Positions 43,991-51,891 of a stretch of DNA of 64,000 nt are shown here, in pieces. Within the stretch, counting starts at the first letter, position 1; every line of letters starts with the position of its first letter. Made by a program: the position numbers and the translations under genes. The notes under the pieces are model-generated. The model was not told the DNA's origin. It saw only the letters and a list, made by a program, of their open reading frames with translations, and did not search any database. Source of the stretch: CAISIP01 sp031396205 (GTDB lineage Bacteria; Pseudomonadota; Gammaproteobacteria; Burkholderiales; Burkholderiaceae_C); contig JANNKH010000103.1 in the NCBI GenBank assembly GCA_031396205.1, forward strand, positions 100,981-164,980, read 5' to 3'.

Positions 43991-44157
43991 GCCAGACAGC
44001 CGGACATCCGACAAAGTGCTGGTGCCAGAGCAAAAATTGCTACGCAATTTCTTGGTCTGGCACGCAAGGTCAAACTGCCAGACAGCCGGACATCCGACAA
44101 AGTGATGGTGCCAGAGCAAAAATTGCTACGCAATTTCTTGGTCTGGCACGCAAGGTC
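43991..44157. repeat. tandem pair of 81-bp repeats, each with a hairpin
   Basis: Copy 1 (43991-44071) and copy 2 (44077-44157) differ at only one base (C or A after AAAGTG) and are separated by AAACT. Each contains GCCAGAGCAAAAATTGC, a short TA/C turn, and GCAATTTCTTGGTCTGGC, which pair into a long near-perfect stem. Copy 2 ends directly at the stop codon of the aldA-like gene. A related 30-bp segment lies at 45585-45614. The hairpins could terminate the aldA transcript or insulate hypF. Confidence 0.9.
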
Positions 44158-45582
44158 TCAGTATTTCATCACGACGAGCCGGGTCTGGGTGAACTCCAGC
44201 ATGCCGTGCTTGCCGTCGTCGCCACCCAGGCCGGATCGTTTCCAGCCGGCGTGGTAACCCTGGTAGGGGTCGGCGGGGGTGCGGTTGATGTACAGCTCGC
44301 CGGCCTCGATCTCGTTGCTGGCCTGCATTACCTGGCGGTAGTCGTTGGAGAACAGCACCGAGGCCAGGCCGAATTGGTGGTCGTTGGCCATGGCCAGCGC
44401 GTCGTCGAAGCTGTCGTAGGGCAACACGCACAGCACCGGACCGAAGACCTCCTCCTGTACGATCTCGGATTCCTGGCGTACGCCGGTGAGCAGCGTCGCC
44501 GGGTAAAAGAAACCGGCTCCGTTCGGCATCACGCCACCGCATTCCAGTTTGGCGCCGTCGGCTACCGCGCGTAGCACCATCTCGTGGATGGCCTGTCGGC
44601 TGTCGGCACTGATCAGCGGGCCCATATGGGTTGGCTCGGCCGAGCGGTCTCCGGATCGCTGCGCACGCATCTTGCTGCGCAACATGTCCACCAGGGCATC
44701 GTGCACCGACCGCTGCACATAAACCCGTTCGACGGCAGTGCACAGCTGCCCGCAATTGGTGGTCTTGGATCCGACGATGGCGCTGGCTGCCTGTTCCAGG
44801 TCTGCATCGGCCGCGACGATGGCCGGCGTCTTGCCCCCCAGTTCCAGCGAGGGCCTGGCGATATTGGCCTTGCAATAGTCGAGCACCCGCCGGCCGGCGG
44901 CCACACCCCCGGTCAGCGTGATCATGCCCACCTTGGGGTGGGTACACATGATTTCGGCTTGTGCATGACCCATGGTCATGATGTTGACCACGCCGGGCGG
45001 CAGACCGGCTTCCAGTACCGCATGCGCGATCTCGAATGCACTGCAGGGTGTGTTGTTGCTCGGCCGCACCACCACGGTGTTGCCGGCGATCAGCGCTGGC
45101 GCGATCTTGCGCAGCAGGGTGTAGACCGGATAGTTGAACGGTATCAGGCAGGCCACGACGCCGATCGGCTCGCGGTGCAGCACCAGATTCTCCGACGGGC
45201 TGTCGCTGGGGATGACCTCGCCTTCGATGCGCCGTGCCCATTCAGCGTGGTACCGCGTGATGTCGGCCGCGTATACGGCCTCGTTGGTCGCGTCATCCAG
45301 GCTCTTGCCAGACTCCAGCGCGAGCGCCGCACCGATTGCGTCCTTGCGCGCAACCAGCGCGTCGGCGAGGCGGCGCATGAAGTCCGCGCGTGCGATCGCC
45401 GGCGTCTTGCGCCACGCGCGCTGGGCTTGCGCGGCGGCGGCACAGGCTTGCAGGACCTGCGCTGGACTTGCCAGATGGACCTGCCCGGCAATCGCTTCCG
45501 TGGCGGGGTTGACAGCGTCGATGGTGGAGTCAGGGTCGGACGCGACCCATTGGTTAGCGATGAGGTTCTGGTAGGCTTTCAT
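44158..45582 (-). CDS. aldehyde dehydrogenase, AldA (lactaldehyde/glycolaldehyde) type
   Basis: This 474-residue ALDH has LELGGKTPAIV (catalytic Glu), TTNCGQLCTAVERVYV (catalytic Cys) and the AldA-specific C-terminal stretch INRTPADPYQGYHAGWKRSGLGGDDGKHG. AldA oxidises L-lactaldehyde or glycolaldehyde in deoxysugar and sugar-acid catabolism. It follows the enolase-superfamily dehydratase by 26 bp, so the pair probably degrades a sugar acid. The ATG at 45582 matches the family start; an upstream GTG at 45600 lies within a repeat-derived segment and was not used. Confidence 0.92.
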   Translation of the reverse strand: MKAYQNLIANQWVASDPDSTIDAVNPATEAIAGQVHLASPAQVLQACAAAAQAQRAWRKTPAIARADFMRRLADALVARKDAIGAALALESGKSLDDATNEAVYAADITRYHAEWARRIEGEVIPSDSPSENLVLHREPIGVVACLIPFNYPVYTLLRKIAPALIAGNTVVVRPSNNTPCSAFEIAHAVLEAGLPPGVVNIMTMGHAQAEIMCTHPKVGMITLTGGVAAGRRVLDYCKANIARPSLELGGKTPAIVAADADLEQAASAIVGSKTTNCGQLCTAVERVYVQRSVHDALVDMLRSKMRAQRSGDRSAEPTHMGPLISADSRQAIHEMVLRAVADGAKLECGGVMPNGAGFFYPATLLTGVRQESEIVQEEVFGPVLCVLPYDSFDDALAMANDHQFGLASVLFSNDYRQVMQASNEIEAGELYINRTPADPYQGYHAGWKRSGLGGDDGKHGMLEFTQTRLVVMKY

Positions 45583-45584
45583 GG

Positions 45585-45614
45585 TTTCTTGCTCTGGCAC
45601 TCAAGGTCTCAGTA
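45585..45614. repeat. 30-bp partial copy of the repeat at the dehydratase-aldA junction
   Basis: This segment (TTTCTTGCTCTGGCACTCAA and the following ten bases) matches 44134-44163 at 28 of 30 positions. As there, the copy abuts the last codons and stop of the upstream gene (here the dehydratase). It covers the spacer and the first codons region of the aldA-like gene. Confidence 0.8.
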
Positions 45615-46808
45615 GTATCCCAGCGGGTGCTGCGCCATCTCCAGATGCAGCGCGGTGCCGGTGTAGGGATGGGCCAGTGCGACTTCCTCGTTCAGTTCCA
45701 CGCCCAGGCCCGGGTCCTTGCTCGGGATCACGTAACCGTCTTCCCACTGGATCTTTTTCTTCAGCAGCTTTTCATGGAAGCCGCCCAGTTGCTGGATGCT
45801 CTCGAGGATCAGGAAGTTCGGAATGGATGCCGCCAGCTGGATGTTGGCGGCGGCCTCGATCGGGCCGCAGTACAGGTGCGGCGCAATCTGCGCATAGTGG
45901 GTCTCGGCCATGCCGGCGATCTTCTTGCACTCCAGGATGCCGCCGACGCGACCGAGTGCCGGTTGCAGGATGCTGGCGGCGCCGGTCTCGAGCACCCGCG
46001 CGAACTCGTACTTGGTACACAGGCGCTCGCCGGTGGCGATCGGGATGCTGGTGTGGCGCGCCACCTCGGCCATCATCTCCGGGCGCTCGGGTGGGGTCGG
46101 CTCTTCGAACCACAGCGGGTCGTATTTTTCGATCCGGCGTGCCATGCGCTTGGCGCCGGAGACGGTGTACTGCCCGTGGGTACCGAACAAAATGTCCGCC
46201 TTGTCACCGACCGCCTCGCGGATCAGCTTGCAAAAGCGCTCGGACAGGTTCATGCGCTCGAGCGTGGGCTGGCGCGGGTCGAACACCGAATAGCCGCCCA
46301 CCGGATCGAGCTTGACCGCGGTGAAGCCCTGCTGCACATAGACGGCAGCGCGTTCGGCCGATTTGACCGGATCGTCGTAGAACGACTCGTCTTCTTTCTC
46401 GTCGGGGTAGAGGTAGGTGTAGGAGCGCAGGCGCGGATTGACCAGGCCGCCCATCAGCTGGTAGATGGGTTGTTCCAGTGCTTTGCCGGTGATGTCCCAG
46501 CAGGCCATCTCCAGCGCGCTGAGAACGCCCATCAGCGAGACGTCGGGCCGCAGCGTGAAGCCGGCACCATAGGCCTTGCGCCAAAGGGTTTCGATCTGCA
46601 TCGGGTCCTGACCGGCGAACACACGCGCAAACAGATCCTCGGCCATCGCGGCGATCACATGCGGGCTGAAGGTCGCCGCATAGGCCTCGCCGACGCCTTC
46701 GATGCCGCAGGCGGTGCGGATTTTCACAAACACGAAATATTTGCCGCCAAACGACGGTGGCGGGTTACCGACGATAAAGGTCTTGATGGATGCGAGTTGC
46801 ATGGTCAT
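45609..46808 (-). CDS. mandelate racemase/muconate lactonizing enzyme family sugar-acid dehydratase
   Basis: This 399-residue enolase-superfamily protein has a capping domain (GVGEAYAATFSPHVIAAMAED), a barrel lysine in AVKLDPVGGY, and metal-site motifs WFEEPTPPE and IATGERL. The position usually holding the first metal-binding Asp reads FGTHGQ, so the exact ligand set is unclear. Family members dehydrate or isomerise aldonic or aldaric acids, such as galactonate, galactarate or arabinonate. The AldA-like gene behind it and the GMC oxidoreductase in front (16 bp) suggest an acid-sugar route. Its AGGAG site supports the ATG at 46808. Confidence 0.85.
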   Translation of the reverse strand: MTMQLASIKTFIVGNPPPSFGGKYFVFVKIRTACGIEGVGEAYAATFSPHVIAAMAEDLFARVFAGQDPMQIETLWRKAYGAGFTLRPDVSLMGVLSALEMACWDITGKALEQPIYQLMGGLVNPRLRSYTYLYPDEKEDESFYDDPVKSAERAAVYVQQGFTAVKLDPVGGYSVFDPRQPTLERMNLSERFCKLIREAVGDKADILFGTHGQYTVSGAKRMARRIEKYDPLWFEEPTPPERPEMMAEVARHTSIPIATGERLCTKYEFARVLETGAASILQPALGRVGGILECKKIAGMAETHYAQIAPHLYCGPIEAAANIQLAASIPNFLILESIQQLGGFHEKLLKKKIQWEDGYVIPSKDPGLGVELNEEVALAHPYTGTALHLEMAQHPLGYY

Positions 46809-46823
46809 GTGCTCCTGGTGAAA

Positions 46824-48443
46824 TCAATGCTGCGCGGCCAGGATGGCCTGCGCGCCCTTGTGCGCAACCATCGTGGTCGGCGCGTGCGTATTGCCCGAGG
46901 TGACGTTCGGAAACACCGACGCGTCAACGACATACAGATGGTCGAGTCCGTGCACTTTCAGGTCTGGGCCGACAACCGAGGTGGCTGGGTCCGGCCCCAT
47001 GCTGCAACTGCCCACCGGGTGGTAGCAGGTGCTGGCCCGATTGCGAAAGTCTTCCACCATGTCCGCATCGGACATGGTGGCCAGGCTGGGCGCGATCGGT
47101 TGCTCGATCAGGCCCCGCATGGCTGTGGTCTCGCACAGGCGCCGTATCAGTTGCGCGCCGCGCAGCGCCTGCGCCACGTCTTCGGGGTGCGACAGGTAGT
47201 TGGGCAAGATGCGCGGTGCCTGCGCGGCGTCGGGTCCGGCGATCTCGACCCTGCCGCGGCTCAGCGGTCGGCAGGGCTGGAAACACAGGATGAAGCCGGC
47301 GCAGCGGTCGGGCACGATCTGGGTGCCGGTCTTCGATTCGGCCAGGGTGTAAGTGATTGGATTGCAATAAAGCTGCATGTCGGCTTGCAATGCCTTCGGA
47401 TGCGAACGCACGAAGCCACCGCACTGGTTCACGCTGATGCTCAAGGGCCCGCCCAGCGTGCTCACATATTGCAGGCCGACCCGCAGCCTGCCCCATGCGG
47501 AGCCGAGCACGTTGTTCAGCGTGGGTTCGGTGGCCTTGAAGGAGTAGCTCATGGCCAGATGGTCCTGCAGATTGGCACCCACCTGCTCCTGCACCAGTAC
47601 CGGCGCGATGGCATGGCGCTTGAGCAAAGCAGCAGGGCCTATGCCCGAGAGTTGCAGCAATTGCGGACTCTGGATCGCCCCGGCGCTGAGTACGACCGCT
47701 GCGCGCGCGCGCGCCGTGTGGATGGCGCCGCCCTGGCGATAAGACACGCCGACCGCCCTGCGGCCCTCGAACAGCACGCGCTCCACGCATGCCCCGGTCT
47801 GCAGGTCGACCCGGCCGCGCCTTTGCGCCGGACGCAGGAAGGCATCGGCGGCCGACCAGCGCATGCCGCGGCGGGTGTTGATGCGGTAGCGCCCCACGCC
47901 CTCGGGCTGGGACCCATTGAAGTCCTCGGTGAATGCCAGCCCAGCCTGGCGGGCGGCGTCGAAGAAATGGTGTTGCATGGGATGCAACTGGCGGCGCACG
48001 TCGCTGACAAACAGCGAACCGCCCGGCGCCGCAACGCCCTCGGCGTCCACCGGGCGCTCGAATTGTTCGTAGACGGCGCGCACGTCAGGCCAGGACCAAC
48101 CGCGATTGCCCTCCAGCGCCCAGTCATCGAAGTCGCGCGGCAGGCCGCGGCAATAGACCATGGCATTGATCGAACTTGAACCGCCGACAACCTTGCCGCG
48201 CGGGAAATAGATGCGCCGGTTGTTCAGTCCCGGGTCTTGTTCGGCCTCGAACTTCCAGTTGACGCGTTCGTCGTAGAAGGTCTTGCCGTACCCGATCGGC
48301 ATGTTGATCCACAGGCGCCGGTCATGGCCACCCGCCTCCAGCACCAGCACCGTGGTGCGGCCGTCGGCGCTCAGCTTGTCGGCCAGCACACAGCCGGCAG
48401 AACCGCTGCCCACGACGATGTAGTCGACTACTGTGTCCGCCAC
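46824..48443 (-). CDS. GMC family FAD-dependent oxidoreductase (choline dehydrogenase-like)
   Basis: This 539-residue protein has an N-terminal FAD motif (DYIVVGSGSAGCVLADKLS), the GMC signature 1 in PRGKVVGGSSSINAMVYCRG and signature 2 in SAGAIQSPQLLQLSGIG. The C-terminal active-site HPVGSCSMG and NVTSGNTHAPTTMVAHKGA are also present. GMC enzymes oxidise alcohols or sugars. It is cotranscribed with the dehydratase and AldA-like genes. The start is probably GTG at 48443, since upstream in-frame sequence is not family-like. Confidence 0.9.
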   Translation of the reverse strand: MADTVVDYIVVGSGSAGCVLADKLSADGRTTVLVLEAGGHDRRLWINMPIGYGKTFYDERVNWKFEAEQDPGLNNRRIYFPRGKVVGGSSSINAMVYCRGLPRDFDDWALEGNRGWSWPDVRAVYEQFERPVDAEGVAAPGGSLFVSDVRRQLHPMQHHFFDAARQAGLAFTEDFNGSQPEGVGRYRINTRRGMRWSAADAFLRPAQRRGRVDLQTGACVERVLFEGRRAVGVSYRQGGAIHTARARAAVVLSAGAIQSPQLLQLSGIGPAALLKRHAIAPVLVQEQVGANLQDHLAMSYSFKATEPTLNNVLGSAWGRLRVGLQYVSTLGGPLSISVNQCGGFVRSHPKALQADMQLYCNPITYTLAESKTGTQIVPDRCAGFILCFQPCRPLSRGRVEIAGPDAAQAPRILPNYLSHPEDVAQALRGAQLIRRLCETTAMRGLIEQPIAPSLATMSDADMVEDFRNRASTCYHPVGSCSMGPDPATSVVGPDLKVHGLDHLYVVDASVFPNVTSGNTHAPTTMVAHKGAQAILAAQH

Positions 48444-48577
48444 GAGTACCCCGCATGACGGTCCGATCCGACGCAACACTGCGTGCGCAATGGCCCGACC
48501 GCAAAGTGTAGGCGCTCCATCATGCGCCCAAGGACTATCGCCCTGGGGGCAATTCAAGTAATTGACCCGCTCCGGGC

Positions 48578-49897
48578 TCAACCCGGTCCGGACCTCCTGG
48601 TCGCGGGAATCGGTTCCTCGGGTGGCGGTGCCGCGGCGTCGTCGGTCTTTTGGCTTGGCATGGCGCTATCGGGAATGCGCGGATCCATCGGCAGGACCGC
48701 CTGTGTGCTGCTGCCCGCCATCACATAGTCGGACTTTTCATTGGGATCGCCGTGGTTGAGCGGGAACTTGCGCTGGTAATGCCACGTGAGCGCTCCCAGC
48801 ACCGATAGCACGCCGGCAAAATACAGCATCAATGCCTCCGGGCCCATCAGGTCCATCAGGCCGCCGGCCAGCGTCGGGCCGATGGTGGCGCCCATACCGT
48901 TGAGCAGCAGCAGGCCGCCGGTGACCTGCAACACCTTGGCACGATCGACCAGATCGTTGACATGCGCCACGCTGATGCCGTAGACGGTGAATGCCAGTCC
49001 GCCGAAAACCACACCCAGTCCGATCAACGAGCTCTCATAATCGCGCGCCAGGATGTAGCCGACGCCGGCGACGGCAGCGCAGGCGAGCGCAACCCAGAGC
49101 AACACCAGGCGTCGGTCATGCCGATCGGAGAAATGGCCCACCGGCCACTGGAACACCGCCCCGCCCAGGATGGTGGCGGCCATGAAGGTGGCGATGCCGG
49201 CCTCGCTGAAGCCGACGCCAGCGCCGAACACATGGCCCAGGCCGAGCAGCGGCCCGCTCAGCATGCCCGAGACCAGTGCGCCGATCGTTCCGATCGGCGA
49301 GATCGTGAACAGCTCGATCAGGCTGAACTTGGGCGCTTCGGTTACCACGGGCTGGTCTACCGGTGTCAACGTGATTGGAACCAGCGCGAACGAGAACAGC
49401 ACCGAGACCATCACAAACGGAACGAAGCCGAACCGGTCGCCAACCAGGATCAGCCACTGGCCGACAGCCAGCGACACCATGTTGACGACCAGGTAGATCG
49501 CAAACACCTTGCCGCGGTGTGCGGTCGGTGCAACCACATTGAGCCAGCTCTCCACTACCAGGTACAAGCCGACCAGGCACAGGCCGGTGACAAAACGCAG
49601 GGCACCCCAGTACCAGGGGTTGATCCACAGCGCGTGCAGCAGTGGCAAGGTCGAGGCGATCGATGCCATGGCGGCGAATGCCCGGATGAACCCCACCTTG
49701 CGGATGATGTGCGGGCAGGCATAGGTGCCGTAGATCGCACCGGCGAAATACGCCGACATCACCAGGCCGGTGACCAGGCTGGAGAATTTCGCAGCTGCCG
49801 CCTGCGCGCCGATCGCGGCAAACATCAGGCCGGTGCCGACGATCAGCAGTGCAACGCCGCTGAGCAGTGCCACCAATGGCAGCAGGAGTTTTCCCAA
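48578..49897 (-). CDS. MFS transporter (YcaD-like)
   Basis: This 439-residue membrane protein has about twelve helices, with an MFS motif in GHFSDRHDRRLVLLW between the halves. Its closest resemblance is to the YcaD/major facilitator group (LVTGLVMSAYFAGAIYGTYACPHIIRKVGFIRAFA). The cytoplasmic tail is long and proline-rich (TDDAAAPPPEEPIPATRR). The substrate is unknown. It is the gene upstream of the GMC-dehydratase-AldA group on the same strand, so it could import the substrate. Confidence 0.88.
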   Translation of the reverse strand: MGKLLLPLVALLSGVALLIVGTGLMFAAIGAQAAAAKFSSLVTGLVMSAYFAGAIYGTYACPHIIRKVGFIRAFAAMASIASTLPLLHALWINPWYWGALRFVTGLCLVGLYLVVESWLNVVAPTAHRGKVFAIYLVVNMVSLAVGQWLILVGDRFGFVPFVMVSVLFSFALVPITLTPVDQPVVTEAPKFSLIELFTISPIGTIGALVSGMLSGPLLGLGHVFGAGVGFSEAGIATFMAATILGGAVFQWPVGHFSDRHDRRLVLLWVALACAAVAGVGYILARDYESSLIGLGVVFGGLAFTVYGISVAHVNDLVDRAKVLQVTGGLLLLNGMGATIGPTLAGGLMDLMGPEALMLYFAGVLSVLGALTWHYQRKFPLNHGDPNEKSDYVMAGSSTQAVLPMDPRIPDSAMPSQKTDDAAAPPPEEPIPATRRSGPG

Positions 49898-50205
49898 GAT
49901 CGAACCTCAATGCAAATAGATGGTTGCAGATAGCTGGCCGTGTTCCGGCCCCATGGGGCCTCAAGGTATCACATGGCACAACCGGTAACGGGTGGTGTTG
50001 CGACTTTGTCGGATCTATTTCGTACAAAAATATGAATCCACTGAGCGGCGCGCTGCGTCCTTCGCATGGGATCAAAGCCAACGGCGTACCGTCATTGCAG
50101 CTGCCGGCATCGATTCGCAGTAGAAGCTGCGTGAACCTGTCTCGGCAGCGGCCATCGAGCAGGTCCGGCGCGGCGGCGCCCGCTGTGACCGAAAATAGCC
50201 TTTCG
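49898..50205. other. 308-bp divergent region between the MFS and acetyltransferase genes
   Basis: An AT-rich patch (about 50005-50040) stands out in otherwise GC-rich sequence and may hold the divergent promoters. No -35/-10 pair is convincing. No gene fits. Confidence 0.4.
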
Positions 50206-50640
50206 ATGCATATCCGACCTTTTCTCGAAGCCGATGCCGACTCCGTCATCGCCCTGTGGCGGGCCTGCGACTTGACGCGCGCCTGGAACGACCCGACGCG
50301 TGACATCGCGCGCAAACTGACGGTGCAACGCGAGCTGTTTCTGGTCGGCGAGACTGGTGGCCGCATCATGGCCGGCGTCATGGCCGGCTATGACGGGCAT
50401 CGGGGATGGGTGAATTACCTGGCGGTGCATCGCGATTTTCGTCGTCAGGGCCACGGTGAGGCCTTGATGCGCAGGGTCGAGCGGGATCTGCTGGCACTGG
50501 GCTGCCCCAAGATCAATCTGCAAGTGCGCACCAGCAACGCCCCGGTGCTCGATTTCTACCGCGCTTTGGGTTACACGCAGGACGATGTTGTCGGCATGGG
50601 CCGGCGCCTGATAACCGATGAGCCCGGCGCGGCCGGGTAG
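50206..50640 (+). CDS. ypeA: GNAT family acetyltransferase YpeA
   Basis: This 144-residue protein follows the YpeA pattern closely: IRPFLEADADSVIALWRACDLTRAWNDPTRDIARKL, then GVMAGYDGHRGWVNYLAVHRDFRRQGHGEALM (acetyl-CoA motif A) and LGYTQDDVVGMGRRLI. Its substrate is not known. The ATG at 50206 matches the family N-terminus. It converges end to end with the cyclase gene with no spacer. Confidence 0.92.
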   Translation: MHIRPFLEADADSVIALWRACDLTRAWNDPTRDIARKLTVQRELFLVGETGGRIMAGVMAGYDGHRGWVNYLAVHRDFRRQGHGEALMRRVERDLLALGCPKINLQVRTSNAPVLDFYRALGYTQDDVVGMGRRLITDEPGAAG

Positions 50641-51891
50641 TCAATCGGGCGTGAGCCTGAACAGTTCCTGCGTCTTGGCGATGCCGCGCATTTCATGGCG
50701 ACCGACGCTGATGACCGATGCATCGATCTGGCGTGCGAAGTCGGCCGACATCAGCAGCGGTATCTGCAGCTCCTTGGTCATTGACTGGATGCGTGCAGTC
50801 ATGTTGACCGCCGGTCCGACAACGTTGAAGGCCAGCCGGTTGGGCGCGCCGACGTTGGCATGGGTGACAGTTCCCAGGTGCAGGCCCAGGCCGAATTCGA
50901 TCTCGGGTTGCCCCGATCGCCGACGGCGGTTGTTGACGACCGCAATGGTGTCGAACGCGTCCACCGCAGCATCGAGCGCCGCCGCGCAGACGGTGCGGGT
51001 GCGCGAGGGGTCGGTGATCTCGAACACGATCAGGATCGCGTCGCCGATGAACTGCAGAATTTCGCCGCCACGCGCAGCGGCGGCTGCGGCGCAATATTCG
51101 TAATAGTCGTTGAGCAGGCGCAGTAACTGGTCGGTGGGCAAGGTTTCGCTCAGGGCGGTGAATCCGCGCAGGTCAGAGTACCAGAATGCGGCCGAGATCT
51201 GCTCACCGTCACCGCGTTTGACCTGGCCCTGCAGGATGCGCTCGCTGATCCGCTTGCCGACAAAGGTGTCCAGCAGGCCGAGCGTGGTCCGTCGTCCGGC
51301 CATCAGTTCGACCAGCGGCGTGAGCAAGTTGGTCAGGGCGGTGAAGCGTGCCACGTCGTCGTCGCTGAATCCGGGCGTGTCGCTGGTCGCGACGGTCAGC
51401 GTGGCCATGCGGCCGGCGGCCAACACCATCGGTATCGCCAGGTAGTCCTGCAACCCGGCTGCGCGCAACTCCTGCCATATCGGGTGCTCGCCCTCGGAGG
51501 CTTTGGGCGAAATACGCTGGTGCAGCATCTGCTGATGCAGCTGGACGAACTCCATCGGGCTGCCGATATACGCATCCGTCAATTGCACGCCATGATGGCC
51601 GGACCAGAACTGGGCTTCCTCGCCGCGGCTCCAGCTCATGCCGAGCGCGACGAACTGCGGGTGCAGCGTGGGAATCGACATGCGGATACGGTCAACCCGT
51701 GCACCGGCGTTGTTGAGGTGCTCCACCAGCGCGCCGATAAACGCCCGCGGTTCGGTGATATGCCGTCCGTCCGTGAGCATCCAGGTGGCAACCGGCTCCA
51801 GCGCCCATCTGTCCGTTGGACCGAACAAGGCGCCGCTGGCTGCGCTTGCAGGACCGCTTGCCTCGGCGGCCGTTGATCTGGTGTCGGTCAT
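50641..51891 (-). CDS. adenylate/guanylate cyclase domain protein
   Basis: This 416-residue protein has an N-terminal GAF-like region (about 90-190, HPIWQELRAAGLQDYLAIPMVL) and a C-terminal class III cyclase domain. Its metal aspartates are in YSDLRGFTALS and FIGDAILIVF, with GPAVNMTARIQ for the catalytic Asn/Arg. The residue before FIGD that is often the adenine-specific lysine is Gln, so nucleotide choice (cAMP or cGMP) is uncertain. It overlaps the stop of the upstream GMC gene by four bases (ATGA), so its translation is probably coupled to it. Confidence 0.87.
   Translation of the reverse strand: MTDTRSTAAEASGPASAASGALFGPTDRWALEPVATWMLTDGRHITEPRAFIGALVEHLNNAGARVDRIRMSIPTLHPQFVALGMSWSRGEEAQFWSGHHGVQLTDAYIGSPMEFVQLHQQMLHQRISPKASEGEHPIWQELRAAGLQDYLAIPMVLAAGRMATLTVATSDTPGFSDDDVARFTALTNLLTPLVELMAGRRTTLGLLDTFVGKRISERILQGQVKRGDGEQISAAFWYSDLRGFTALSETLPTDQLLRLLNDYYEYCAAAAAARGGEILQFIGDAILIVFEITDPSRTRTVCAAALDAAVDAFDTIAVVNNRRRRSGQPEIEFGLGLHLGTVTHANVGAPNRLAFNVVGPAVNMTARIQSMTKELQIPLLMSADFARQIDASVISVGRHEMRGIAKTQELFRLTPD

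Noticed and set aside
43991..44157. CRISPR array
   Set aside because: There are only two copies of an 81-bp unit with a 5-bp spacer and no cas genes. CRISPR repeats are 23-50 bp with unique spacers.
43843..44257. Open frames on both strands across the tandem repeat (for example 43843-44133 minus and 43913-44257 plus)
   Set aside because: Their peptides simply repeat with the 81-bp unit, have no ribosome-binding sites and match no family. The DNA hairpins explain the region better.
45627..48179. An 850-codon plus-strand open frame
   Set aside because: It is antisense to the dehydratase and GMC genes, both with full family motifs, and shows no family content of its own.
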